A stretch of 64,000 nucleotides of DNA from positions 6,138,001 to 6,202,000 of the forward strand of contig NC_016472.1 of the NCBI RefSeq assembly GCF_000226095.1, read 5' to 3'. The translations under genes were made by a program, and so were the position numbers. This DNA is from Thermothelomyces thermophilus ATCC 42464 (lineage: Eukaryota > Ascomycota > Sordariomycetes > Sordariales > Chaetomiaceae). Below, in pieces: positions 35,192-45,811 of this stretch (within the stretch, counting starts at the first letter, position 1; every line of letters begins with the position of its first letter). The notes under the pieces are model-generated. The model had not been told where the DNA came from and did not search any database. It saw nothing but the letters and a program-made list of their open reading frames with translations.

Positions 35192-37121
35192 ATGTACCAG
35201 CCTGAACCAACGTCATTTCTCCAGTTGTCGACCGGCTTTGCGATCCCGCAGAGCTTTCCTGACTACGCCTTCGACGAGATCCAGTTACGCTTGAGTGACG
35301 GGCGAGGCGCCACTGCGGCAGGCGCTGGCGGCAACACGGCGAGTGCACTGCTCTACGAGACCCATCTGTTCAACGCCGCCAATAGCGCCGTTGTCGGCCC
35401 CGCACCCTCGGCCTCGGGCTCCTTCGACTTTCACCTCAACCCGCCGTCATCGGCAACCACCGCCGCCGCCGCCGCCGCTGCCACCGCCGCCACTGTGACT
35501 GTCGCCGCGCCGCCTCACCCCCAATCTTCGATACCAATCTCGCTCAAGATGGAAACGCACCCCGACGACCTTGCTGTCCAGGAGGCCGCCGCTCGGGAAT
35601 ACCAGCCACAGCTCGTGGTACGTGTTATCCTCTGCCCCAATGTTAAGAAGGGGGGAAAGAAGGGGAGTGAAAGTTCACCAGCGCTAACAATGCCCCGCGC
35701 TGCACTTAGGGACCCCTCGTCGGCGAAAAGACGCCGAGTACGGTGATCATGGAGGAATATGCCAAGGCCGACCCGATATACATACAGAAGACGATGGTGG
35801 GAATTCCCATGCACCGTCCGTCATGATGGTTCAGCTTGTTGACCGCTGACTGACTGGCCTCTCCATCTCAGGTGTTGCCTCAAACATACACGCATTACCG
35901 GCCCATCCAAGGAGATGGAAACTGCGGCTGGCGGGGTAAGTCATACATTGCTGTGCGCTGCAGAGGGTGTCGGATTTCCCTCGCTGATTCCGAGAGGCAG
36001 CAATTGGCTTCGGCTACTTCGAGACCCTGGTCAAGCTGGGCGACAAGGCCCGCATCGAAGCCGAGAGGCAACGGCTGGAGGGGTTGAACGCCCTCATCGA
36101 GAACATCGGCCAGTTTTCGCCCTATGTGTTCCAGGACTTCGTCGAGGAGACCTTGAATCTCCTGCAGAAGATCGCAGGCCTGTCTGGCCACAAGGAGCAG
36201 GCAATGACGGCGCTGCAGGAAGCCTTCAACACGCCAGAGGTCTCCAACTCGATCGTCTATCACTTTAGGATGCTGGCCAGCTCGTACCTCAAGGGCAATC
36301 GGGAGGCATACGGCGCCTTCATCACCGGTGACGACGCCGGTGTCGACGGCTATTGCCAAAACGTGCTTGAGCGTCACAATGTCGAGATCGACCACCTAGG
36401 ACTGGTCCTGCTGGTCAACGTGCTCCTGAAGGACGCTGGATTCGTGCTCGAGGTAGCCTATCTCGACCGGAGCCCCGGGTCCGAGGTTAACACATATCGT
36501 TTCCCCGAAGAGGCCAACGGGCGTCTTAGTTCGGAGCTGGGACCCATCATTCACCTTCTCTACCGCCCAGACCATTACGACATCCTGTACGCTCCCGAAC
36601 CGGTCAATCTGCAGGTCCACCGCGTGGCCGGCTTTTCGCAGAGCTACCAGATCCAGAGCACGCCCATGGCCATGCAAAACTTTGGTTCGGTCGACATGCA
36701 AACGCTATCACTCATCCCCGGGTTCGGTGCCCCCGCGACGGGTCTGGCGCCCATTCTGGACACTACCCCGTCCCCGCTCAGCACATACAGCCCAAGCCCT
36801 GTGTCACCATGGCCCTATGTGGACACATTACAGCAAGCAACCCCGGCACCGTTGCCAGTCCCAACTCCGGCGCCGGCACCAACACCGGCCCCGGCGCAGC
36901 AGACGCACCCGCTACGGTTCAGCGAGTACTGCCAGCTTCGCGAGTACGTCGACAACAACACGTGGCGGGAGCCGGCGCTGCAGACCACGACATTCAAAAA
37001 TAGCCATTTCAATGTGGCGCACTACAACAATCCCAACTTCCAGCCGGAAGAGTACAAGCCAGGAGCCGACGACCACGATACGCCGCCGCGGGTCAGCGGC
37101 CGCAAGCGAGGCAGTGTATAA
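35192..37121 (+). CDS. Otubain-type ubiquitin thioesterase (peptidase C65)
   Basis: Four exons (35192-35617, 35710-35796, 35872-35935, 36001-37121) give 565 residues, frame kept at all joints. OTUB1-like cysteine proteases cut ubiquitin from substrates and restrain E2 enzymes. The catalytic pocket is GDGNCGWRA with Asp186 and Cys189; the catalytic His is His384 in RPDHYDILY. Between lie FQDFVEETLNLL and the family's long helical region, VYHFRMLASSYLKGN and LVLLVNVLLKDAGF. Animal OTUB1 has Phe-Tyr after the catalytic Cys; here it is Gly-Trp. The first 140 residues are Ala/Thr/Ser-rich and disordered. After about 430 the tail is Pro/Ala-rich (PVPTPAPAPTPAPA), so the protein is about twice the length of OTUB1. 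Located in cytosol or nucleus by inference. Confidence 0.92.
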
Positions 37122-39229
37122 ACGGAGCCGCAAGACGGCTGGCTGTGCCAACCAGGATCCACACCATCACCTGCGAAGCCAGAGTCTGGTAACGGTCGGA
37201 GGATGTAATACCGGAAACGAACAAGGAGTTGGAAGATGCTTATAATGAAGATATCACGATTTGTTTTTGGGTTCGAGCCCTCGGGCGTCTCTTTACCCCT
37301 CTCCGTGGTGCTTTGGTCGGCGGTATCGAAGCGAGAGGCCTCCCCAGACGGGGCCGTGCCCTTCGCCGTCACTCAGACGAGGGTCCAGAAGCAGGCTGGG
37401 CATTCGCCGTGCAGGGCCTTCCTGTCTGCAGCATATCTGGAGCATCGCCGTTGGGCCCGGCGAAACGATGAAACGGCAGGCGATGACGGGTTGGTTTTGC
37501 TGACACTCAGTGATATCTCAACTTGTCCTGCACTAACTGTTACGGTATATGGTGTTCATGGATGGAGAGTCAATGGGCCATTTATTTTTTTTTCTCGCTT
37601 GTTTCTCCTCTCAATGACTCGCTTTTCGTCTTGAACATTGCATCTGCAAGCGGTGGCGTGACGGGTTCATAAAGGGGTTGAGGGGAAAAGGAAGCACGAG
37701 AGCCAGGCCGAGATCGGCAAGCCTGCATGGAAAAGCTTTGGAGAGAAGAGATCTCAGAGAACAAAGTAATTGCGGCGTGTCAATTCGAATGCGCCGGTAA
37801 CAGGTATGCTTGATGAAGTGTCAGATATGGCTGGTTTGGTACCGCAGTCTACGGTTGGCCAATTGCGAGTGATCGACCTCGGGCGGGTGGGGACGAGAGC
37901 GTCGCCGTGCTCTGCGCCGCCCTTGGGCGATGGCTTCGGAGGGTGGCTGTCAATGGCACGGTATATATTAGCCAAGTAACCACTACTACTGGAATTTGGC
38001 TCGGACGAGGCTTTAGCTTGGTTTCATGAGACGAGATACGGATGAATGGAATACCTGACCTTGGCCGTTTGGTGCCACAAACAAACCGGTCTCCATGTTC
38101 TAGCCTCTGCAGAACAAGATGAACGGCCAGCGGCGATACATTGACGCATCTCAAACCCGACTCGACGACGCCTGGGATGCCGTACAACTCTTACGTTTCT
38201 AAAAGTCGGTTGGAGAATTGAATAGCTTTCGCTGTCGACTGTCTTGCCTCCAAAAGAGGAAGGATCGACAGGCCAGAAACTAGTGTAAATGCCCCGTTGT
38301 TGAGCAGTTCATGCAGCAGCAGAGACAAACCGAGCGTTATTATTGTGTGGCAGAACTTTTCAAGCAACGCAGTCTTACAACACATAACGTTAACAATAAT
38401 GTACGGAGCGGGTATTAGCGTACGGAATTCGCATCTGCCCGCTAGGGTAGGGAGCAACTTGTCGATATACATACATACTCCGTACCGTACATACCGTATT
38501 CTGTTTCATTCATTTTGCGGTGTGTTTACGGATGTGCGAATCTGTTTATGTACGGATTACTGTACAGTGCATTCCTTAGTGTATGGACCTACAACTACAT
38601 AGTTATAACCATGTATGCAAGGGGCCATCGGTCTCAGCTCCGAGAGTTGCGTCGCCGCGGTGGAGCGACGTCAGGGAACCCCAGCAGAAGACCAGCAGCG
38701 ACACCGCATGGCAAAGGCGCTAGTTATCAGCTCGGATGTTGGTGCTTGTGCTGCGCCGCTTTACACTAAGGTGGCCGAGCAAGGGGTGCCGTACCCCTTA
38801 GTGTAGTGTACTACGGTACGGAGTAATCCGTACATACACCCCTCCCTGGGGGTTGGGGATTGGCCAAGCTTGGACCACATCTGAAAGCGAAGGGTGAGAG
38901 CGGTGAGAGCCCAGATCTGGACATTTTGAATGTGGCCCTGAATATCGAATCTACCCTATGTGCCTATAGTATGTGTACTTCGTAGTAGCTGTGCAGTTAT
39001 CGTACTTGTACGGAGCACATACATACACATCTAAGTCCCTTACCAATGCAGGTATTTTGAAAGATACTCGATGCACCGTACGCTCTTCCTAGGTTATAAT
39101 TATATAATAATAATACAAGATATTACAGCAGCGGTTGTTGTCCTTTCACAAAGGGATCTTAAGACACTTGACGTCGCCGCAGTCCCATCATCCATGGGTG
39201 GCGCTCCATCTGTTAGTGTACGGCGGGTT
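37122..39229. other. Convergent intergenic region rich in short motifs
   Basis: 2.1 kb between converging genes, no gene recognised. Two TACGGAGTA motif copies lie at 38476-38484 (reverse) and 38817-38825, the second next to an inverted repeat at 38762-38805. AT-rich around 39085-39125. Confidence 0.5.
38762..38805. repeat. Inverted repeat with TACACTAAGG arms
   Basis: Ten-base arms TACACTAAGG (38762-38771) and CCTTAGTGTA (38796-38805) are perfect reverse complements around 24 bases, and inside them AAGGGGT and ACCCCTT (38781-38799) form a second, overlapping stem. It lies just left of a TACGGAGTA copy. The structure could fold into a hairpin; function unknown. Confidence 0.75.
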
Positions 39230-40396
39230 TCACCTCCCGCCGAGCGCGTGCCTCATCCGCCGCAGATACGCCCTCTCCTCTTCCAATACCTCCTCCTCCT
39301 CCTCCTCCTCCCCTTCCTCCGCCGACTCACCGCCCCGTTCCCCCGACAACGACGACGACGACGACACCAGCTCCTCCATCAGCCGCAGCACCTCCTCCTC
39401 CCCGACCACCTCCACCAGGCCGCCCTCGTCGCCAGACCCAGACCCAGACCCAAGCCCGAGCCCAAGCCTCTCGGCCAGCTCCTCCGCCCAGGCATCCGCC
39501 ACCATCCTCTCCGTCCCGCCGCTGCTCGCGGCCGGAGCTGGCGACTGTTGTTGCTGTTGCTGCTGCCCCGCGATGGAGGTCACTCCGCGGCCCTGGAGCC
39601 CGCAGGCGACAAAGCGCGCCCACGGGTTGGCCGCCTCCTCGTCCTTCTTCTTGTTGTTGTTGTTGTCCGGGACGACGGGCCCGGGGCGCTGCTCGGGCAT
39701 GGCGACGTTGATGGCCGTGCCGAGGGCGGTGACGTGCCTGCGCAGGTGGACGCCGAGGGCCGCGATCTTGGCCAGCGCGCCCGTGTCCGTGGCCGAGGCG
39801 GCGGCGGAGCAGGTGGCGGCGGCGGCGGCAGGGCCATCCTGGTCTGGTGCTCCTGGTGGTTGTCCTGCTGGTGATGACGGCAGCACCACCCAGACGCCCG
39901 GGTCGTCGGTGGTGAAGGCGCGGATGCCGAAGAGGGCGCGCAGGGTGGCGATGGTGGTGGACTCGAGCAGGCGGGCGTAGCACCTGACCGTGTAGTTGCG
40001 GTGGCGCGGCGACCGCAGGTCCAGCACGGGCCAGAGCACGATCTGGCCCGGCCCGTGGTACGTCGTCAGGCCGCCGCGGGGCGAGTGGACGAGACGCGGG
40101 CGGAAGGAGGCGCCGCCGTCGTCTGGCGATGGGAACGGGGATGGGATGTGCAGCGGCGCGGTGAGGCGGGCGGCCTCGGAAGGGGTCAGGGGGGCGGTCT
40201 GGCGGCGGCCGAGGGTGAAGATGGGCGAAGGGGTGAAGGAGATGAGGGTGGGCGGTGGCTGCCCGGTCGACGAGCCGTCCTTGAAATCGAGGTGCTGGCG
40301 CCGGAGGTGCTCTTGCACGCGGCTGGCCAAGCTGTATGGGACGTAGTCCGGGTGGATGCTCGGGAGGTGCAGGTGCCGGAGGCGGAGCGGGGCCAT
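39230..40396 (-). CDS. lip2: Mitochondrial lipoyl(octanoyl) transferase (LipB family)
   Basis: Single exon, 388 residues from the ATG at 40396, the only in-frame ATG at the front of the domain. The enzyme moves octanoyl from acyl carrier protein to the GcvH/E2 lipoyl domains, the first step of protein lipoylation in mitochondria. Signature: PRGGLTTYHGPGQIVLW (106-122). The catalytic pair are Lys210 in KIAALGVHLRRHVTALG and Cys265 in FVACGLQGRGVTSI. DDPGVWVVLP precedes an Ala/Ser-rich insert of about 35 residues, and a second insert with an Asn-Lys run lies near 244-256; neither is in bacterial LipB. The C-terminus adds a Glu-rich acidic tail from a CTC microsatellite. A clear targeting peptide is not seen before the domain, so an upstream non-ATG or spliced start is conceivable. 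Confidence 0.9.
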   Translation of the reverse strand: MAPLRLRHLHLPSIHPDYVPYSLASRVQEHLRRQHLDFKDGSSTGQPPPTLISFTPSPIFTLGRRQTAPLTPSEAARLTAPLHIPSPFPSPDDGGASFRPRLVHSPRGGLTTYHGPGQIVLWPVLDLRSPRHRNYTVRCYARLLESTTIATLRALFGIRAFTTDDPGVWVVLPSSPAGQPPGAPDQDGPAAAAATCSAAASATDTGALAKIAALGVHLRRHVTALGTAINVAMPEQRPGPVVPDNNNNKKKDEEAANPWARFVACGLQGRGVTSIAGQQQQQQQSPAPAASSGGTERMVADAWAEELAERLGLGLGSGSGSGDEGGLVEVVGEEEVLRLMEELVSSSSSLSGERGGESAEEGEEEEEEEVLEEERAYLRRMRHALGGR

Positions 40397-42096
40397 CGTG
40401 GGCCGGGGGTCGCCGACCGTCCCGGGCTGCCCCGAGTTGCCGTCCGGTCGGGGGCTAGGATTCGGGAACAGATGCCGTAGGCCGCCGTGGGCCACCGCGA
40501 CGTTGTGGCGAGTTTGGTTTAGTGGGTGTACGTATGTGGGTACACACACACAAGCTGCACGGAGTACGGAGTAGAGTAGAAGCAGAGTAGAGTAGAGTAG
40601 TGTAACCCCACTGTACACTACACCACGCTAGAACCGCTCTTCAAGCACAACAACCCGGAACTGCGCTCCGAACTGCGCTCCGAACTGCGCTCCTGGGTCC
40701 GCGTTCTTTTCCTTGTTTCGGTCCGGGATCGAGTTGGACAATGACTACCAGGGATGGATGGATAGAAGGGTGCACATCAATCAGCTCCCGTCCCGCGTTC
40801 CCTCTCTCTCCACCCTCGAGGGAGCCGACTACACTAGCGTAGTGTACTGTAGTGGACGCTACTGTGTATCGTAATCCGTAGTGCGTAGTTAGTATAGTGC
40901 GCTGTGTCAGTCGCCCCAGCCCGTGTCTCAGCCCAGAGACTCGTTAATTTCGATGGTGCTCCTTTGATTTTAGGTGTCGTTTCTCTCTCGCCCGTCCTCC
41001 GTTGCGGAATGACCGTTGGTGTACCGAGTCGCTATTCGAGCACGGTGCTTTCGCTCCGTCCCGACAGACTCTTCCCCCCATGTTATTTCTTTATTTTTTA
41101 ATTTTTTTTTTTTCTGCGCGCGGTGGAGCCAGCAAAACCAACGGATAGCGGCCGCCTTTCAGACTGGAGTCGGCATGGGCCAGGCCCAGACAGAATAAGC
41201 CCCGCAGCGGCAGAGGCCGCGCCCGCGGGTCCTTGCGGAAACAACATCTGTGCCCGTGCCGGTTGGGGTGGAGACACGGGATTGTCTCGCCGCCTCCATA
41301 AAAAAAAATTCAAAAGTTTTTTACCTTGATTGTGGGCATGCAAAGGCCTGCGACACCACATGAGTGAGGGCCACACGAAACGCGAGAAACTGGCGCAATG
41401 CAATGCAACGTTCCCAGCGCCGGCAGTGGGAAAATCCGAGACTTCTGTGACGAAAGGCTCAGTGTGGAGGAGCGAAGGTTAGGGAGGGAAAGTCCGTCTA
41501 TTGGTCTACACTCCTATTGATCCGTCTTACGCTGGGCGTAACCTTTCGAAGGAACCCAAGGAAGCCCGGGCAGGGATTCGAATGCAAGGACGGACCCCCG
41601 CATGCACGAGATGGAGGACTGCCGGCGCAGGGCCAGGAGTGAGGCCGGTTCGACAAACGGGCCGGGGGGAATCGACACATTTTTTTACCTTGGTACTCCA
41701 AGGTGCGGGATACTCGTACCCAAGTAACTACTATGATACACCGAGTCACGCAGCACGCTACCCTACAATTAGTGTAATGTACTCGTACTGTATGTACATA
41801 TATACACATACATGTGTATTTTGCTAGTAATTTCTAGCGTGCAATTTCCTTGGATCGACCGATCTGCTTTCCCTTCAGAGGCTGGAGTGCGAAATGGAGG
41901 CTGCTGATGGGGTGGAGGATTGGAATTGAGCATTGGAGCTCAAGGTGGTCGGCGACCGGCGGGTGTCATGGGCTAGTTTATTGTACATACATACATGCAT
42001 ACATATGTGTACTGTGCGTACAGTTGCAGTACTGTACATGGTGAGATGTTGTTACAGAGGTCTCGCACGACCCAGAGTGTAGTATACAGTCTTCCC
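40397..42096. other. Intergenic, 1.7 kb
   Basis: Upstream of lip2 and downstream of rsm22. Contains TACGGAGTA at 40565-40573, a three-copy 12-base tandem repeat at 40658-40693, TACACTA/TAGTGTA elements near 40835, T-runs near 41097-41115 and TAC/TGT-rich sequence at 41765-42035. No gene recognised. Confidence 0.5.
40658..40693 (+). repeat. 12-base tandem repeat, three copies
   Basis: GAACTGCGCTCC occurs three times head to tail without mismatch, in the upstream region of the octanoyltransferase gene. Confidence 0.9.
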
Positions 42097-44625
42097 TCAC
42101 CGCCCCCCGCGCATAAACTCGGCATCCTCAATGTCATCCGGGTCCTCAATCTCGTTGGCGCCCATCTTGTCCATCAGGTCGTCCAGCTTGACCTTCCTGC
42201 CGCCCTTGGTCCGCCTCTCGGGCGGCGCCCGGCCACCAGGATACCTCTCCCTCGCCCCTAAGACGCCGAGCTGAGGGTGCACGTTGATATCGACAACCTT
42301 GGGTTTCTTGCTGTTCGCGGCCGCCGCTTCCCGGGAGCGCACGCCGCCGTCGCCCGGGTCGACGCCGCCCTTTCCGAGCCGGATATTGCGTGCGGTCCGC
42401 GTCTTGGCGCCGAGCGCCCACAGGTCGCCCCAGGCCGCCTTGCGGGCGTCGTGGTACGCCTGCTTGGAGAACGACTTGGGCACCACCCACCGCTCGATCT
42501 GGCCCGCCGGCGTGCACAGGTCGAGCGTGACGTGGCCGCGCCGCTTGAGCGGGGTGAGAATGTTGCGCGGCAGCGAGAGCGGGTGCGGCGGCCCGCCCGA
42601 CTTGTCTTCGTAGCCCTTGAACGCCCTGTCCGCCGCCTCCTTGCCTTGGAGGAACGAGCCAGGCTCCGGCTGGGCGCCCCTGCGCACGGCGATGTAGCTG
42701 AACTGGATGTCCTCGTGGCTGCGGTGCGAGGCGCCGAGAACCTTCTGCAGGAATGGCGGCCGGATGTAGCGCTGGGTGAAGTGGCAGAAATCCTTGCGGC
42801 CGTGGCTGAGGCCGGGCGTGAGGTACATCGGGCACTTGGTGTGGTTGGTGCAGGGCGCGACGATCATGCCGGGCTCTCTTACCCGCTCCGTCGCCGGCTG
42901 AATCTCCTCGCTGCGCGGCTGCGGCGCAGGCGGAATGATGAACTCATCGAGGATGCGGTCGCGTACGTTAGCCACCGCCTCGAAACCGCGCGGGTGTCCT
43001 TTCTCCAGCATGATGAGCACGCCGCCTTCGGGCGAAAGCATGCTCCAGAGGTTGTCCAACAGGTCCTTGCGCTTATACTCCTTGTCGAGAGGCATCAGCA
43101 TGTGCGATGCAATGATGACATCGAACACCTTGCGCGGCGCAGGAGCGCCGCCAGAGTCGAGCTTTCGCTCGGATCCCTCGATCGAGTGGATGTAGTCTGG
43201 TAGCCGGGGGAGGAAGGTCGTGTTGTGAAGGAACCGCGAAATGCGGTGACGGAGATTGTCTGAGCCCACGACCACAGTTCTCTTGCCGGGCGGGTGCTCG
43301 CCCTTGACTTCTCCCTTCTCGCGGAGGACATCCCATCCGGCCTGGAGCACATCCTGCCACGCTGCTAACCCGGCGCCGCCGGCGCCGACGTCGAGCACCC
43401 GAGGGCCCTTTCCGTCAGGCCGATTGATTAGTCCCCTGAGCCACTCCTCACCGAGGCGCTTGCGCACCTCGACCAGGACGCTCATCACCGACGCGTACAA
43501 GCCCGGAAGGATGGTGGCAAGGTAGGCATCCGCCTCGATCTCGGACATCCTGTGATGCCCGGCCTCCAATGCGATACCCCTCTGCGGGTAGTTGCCCCTG
43601 AACTTGGGTGTTCCCACGCCGTAGGGGAGTCCGGGACCGCCCAGCACGCGTTCTGCCGTCTCCTTGATGTGCGTAATGTCGGTTCTGCCGAGCAGCTCGG
43701 TAATTGGTTCGACAAAGGTCGGCTTTGGGAGCTGCAGCGTGCTGGGGAAGGTCCTGAACTGTCCCATCCGCGTGTACTCGTGCAGCCGCGAGCCCCGAGG
43801 TTCCTGGAAAACGGCATCGGGCTCTCCTTGGTCCTCCTCGATTTCCTCTTCCTCGCGGGGCTCCTCCTCCTCGATGATGTTTTCTTCTTCGTGGACCTCT
43901 TCGGCTGGCTGCAACGACGCAGCCTCGAAATCGCGCTGCAGCTTCAGCAGCGCGTCGTACTCGCGTTGGTTATTAGCCGTCGCTTGGAGATAGTCGATCT
44001 GGCCCCCGCTGTCCTGCCCAAGCGCGCTCGCTAGCTCCAATGCTCCAGCTTCGTCGCCATTCTCTGGAACAGTGTCCTCTTTTACACCCTCCGACCGTAT
44101 AGCCCTTGAGCGATCCAGGATATACTCGACCTCCTCCAAGGTGCCGTGCTCCGTCTCCCTCAGCAAAGCATGCTGCTCAGGCTCCTGTCCATTGGGAAAC
44201 GGAATTCCGACATCTTCCGGGCGGGTCTCACGGATAGGTGGTCCGTATAACCTCTCGTAGACCTTGTATTCCTCGGGCGTCAGGTAGTTGGCGGGCAGCG
44301 TGTTGCCAAACGTTTGTCTCGCCTGGCGCACGATTGTCTCGATGTCTTCTGGCGTTGGCTGTCCCGCAGTCCGTGACTCTGTAGGATCGACCCCGGTCGT
44401 CTGTTCTTGCCGAATGGGCGTGCTTGTCGAGAATTGCCTGATGGAAGTCGTTCGCCAGAGACGGGAGGCAGCGGCGCTTGATGCTGACGAGGGGCCCTGC
44501 AGCCGCCGACGAAGAATTGGCTGGGCCACCGGCCTGCTGCGCGGCAGCAAAAGGGCGTCGTAAAAGCTCAGAAGCTGTGCGCGACACCCAGGACACCGAT
44601 TCTGCATTTTGCCGGCCGATAACAT
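42097..44625 (-). CDS. rsm22: Mitochondrial ribosome assembly factor Rsm22 (METTL17 family)
   Basis: Single exon, 842 residues. Rsm22/METTL17 binds the small mitoribosomal subunit and is needed for its maturation. The N-terminus is rich in Arg and Ser with RQFSTSTP near 64-70, typical of a matrix targeting signal. A long acidic region spans about 240-275 (EEENIIEEEEPREEEEIEED). The methyltransferase-like fold starts at about 405 with RVLDVGAGGAGLAAW, followed by VVVGSDNLRHRIS, FDVIIASHMLMPL and SPEGGVLIMLEKG. Downstream Cys592, Cys598 and Cys614 in PCTNHTKCPMY and DFCHF match the metal or iron-sulfur site known in METTL17. QFSYIAVRRG and the C-terminal RGHVTLDLCTPAGQIERW are also family features. 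The start could be at the second Met, residue 7. Confidence 0.93.
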   Translation of the reverse strand: MLSAGKMQNRCPGCRAQLLSFYDALLLPRSRPVAQPILRRRLQGPSSASSAAASRLWRTTSIRQFSTSTPIRQEQTTGVDPTESRTAGQPTPEDIETIVRQARQTFGNTLPANYLTPEEYKVYERLYGPPIRETRPEDVGIPFPNGQEPEQHALLRETEHGTLEEVEYILDRSRAIRSEGVKEDTVPENGDEAGALELASALGQDSGGQIDYLQATANNQREYDALLKLQRDFEAASLQPAEEVHEEENIIEEEEPREEEEIEEDQGEPDAVFQEPRGSRLHEYTRMGQFRTFPSTLQLPKPTFVEPITELLGRTDITHIKETAERVLGGPGLPYGVGTPKFRGNYPQRGIALEAGHHRMSEIEADAYLATILPGLYASVMSVLVEVRKRLGEEWLRGLINRPDGKGPRVLDVGAGGAGLAAWQDVLQAGWDVLREKGEVKGEHPPGKRTVVVGSDNLRHRISRFLHNTTFLPRLPDYIHSIEGSERKLDSGGAPAPRKVFDVIIASHMLMPLDKEYKRKDLLDNLWSMLSPEGGVLIMLEKGHPRGFEAVANVRDRILDEFIIPPAPQPRSEEIQPATERVREPGMIVAPCTNHTKCPMYLTPGLSHGRKDFCHFTQRYIRPPFLQKVLGASHRSHEDIQFSYIAVRRGAQPEPGSFLQGKEAADRAFKGYEDKSGGPPHPLSLPRNILTPLKRRGHVTLDLCTPAGQIERWVVPKSFSKQAYHDARKAAWGDLWALGAKTRTARNIRLGKGGVDPGDGGVRSREAAAANSKKPKVVDINVHPQLGVLGARERYPGGRAPPERRTKGGRKVKLDDLMDKMGANEIEDPDDIEDAEFMRGGR

Positions 44626-44971
44626 GCTGTTCCGCCGTTACTGTGTCGTGCAAAAACTGGGTGTCGAGAGGCGATGAAAAAAAGAGTTTCCTAGGGTCCG
44701 AGCTTACACTAGTAGACCATCTCATCTCATCAACATCCACCGCACGTGATTGCATCCCTAGTGTGGCAAACAAGAACAATAGCAACAACTTGGACAGAGC
44801 GAATGGCAAGACCAATAAATCACAGTGAACACATGAGATTGACTCGATTAGTATCGATAAAGAGAAACGTACAAAATGCATAGCAAACCTCCCTTATGCC
44901 GCTCGAAGAACGCCCTGTACTCCAAGTTTATATAAACCCCAAGCCCCAAAAAACAAAACAAAAAAAAACCA
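44626..44971. other. Short spacer between rsm22 and thioredoxin-like gene
   Basis: 346 bases, tandem minus-strand genes. It must carry the thioredoxin 3' end and the rsm22 promoter. An A-rich tract lies at about 44940-44970. Nothing else seen. Confidence 0.5.
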
Positions 44972-45811
44972 TCATGAGCTGCCCAAGTCTGCCAACGTCT
45001 TGAACGCGGGGCGGCTGCCGCCAGGCCTAGTTCCGCCGCCTGCCGGTTTCGCGGCTGATGGCGCGTTTCCTTTACGGAACGGCGAGTTCTCTGCCGCCTT
45101 GTAGGGGTCGAGCTGTCACGCATGGTTAGCGATAGCACACAGCATACCACACCGCATACCAAACAGCAGCAGCAGCAGCAGCAGCACGCGGCCCGCCAGA
45201 TGGGTAGAGCCAGAAACTCACCGAGAACAGCGACCAGAAGTACAGCCCAAAGAAGGCAATCAGCCCCTCCACAAAGCCCTTCAGACTCCACCCTGCGCCG
45301 ACCGGCCTGGCCACGCTCGGCCGCCCGACCCCGCTGCCGCCGAGCCTGTGGCCGGTCCCGGAGAAGGCGGCGCCGCCGCCGGCGCCGGGGCCGGCGAGCT
45401 TGACGGCCTCGCCGACGGCGGCGACGAGGGCGGGCGGGTTGGCGCCCCGGATGGTGTTGATGACGGTGCCGTTGCGCAGGATCAGGAAGGTGGGCATGGC
45501 GCGGACGCCGTGCTCCTGCGCGACCTCGCCCTGGCTGTCGACGTCGACCTTGACGAAGGCGATCTTGTTCGGCTTGGCGTGCTTGGTCGCCAGCGACTCG
45601 AACGTCGGCGCGATCATCTTGCAGGGTCCGCACCAGTCGGCGTAGACTGTCGCAATGTTAATCAAGTTGCATACATACGATTCGATAGCTCTTCGAACGA
45701 ACCCTCGGAGGGGGGGGGGGTTGAGCGGAGGCGCTTACAGTCAGCGATGACGATCGCATGAGAGCGGAGGGTTTGGCGCCAGTGCGCCGGTGATGTGATC
45801 TTCGTAGACAT
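44972..45811 (-). CDS. Thioredoxin with a C-terminal membrane segment
   Basis: Three exons on minus (45811-45739, 45646-45222, 45112-44972) give 212 residues. Redox protein reducing disulfides through WCGPC (29-33); the usual Tyr-Ala-Asp before it and RAMPTFLIL with the cis-proline after it are present. The thioredoxin fold ends near residue 110. Unlike ordinary 105-residue thioredoxins it continues through a Gly-rich linker into GFVEGLIAFFGLYFWSLFS, a likely single membrane helix at about 148-166, and a basic Pro/Gly tail ending TLADLGSS. This suggests a membrane-held thioredoxin, probably facing the cytosol; location is inference. Intron 2 contains a short AGC microsatellite (45164-45185). 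The gene is divergent from the SPOUT gene. Confidence 0.88.
45164..45185 (-). repeat. AGC microsatellite in thioredoxin intron 2
   Basis: About seven AGC/GCA units lie inside the intron 45113-45221, just downstream of its donor site. Confidence 0.85.

Noticed and set aside
41560-41600. ATTCGAATGC sequence resembling a tRNA T-loop
   Set aside because: The flanking bases do not pair into a five-base stem and no cloverleaf can be built.
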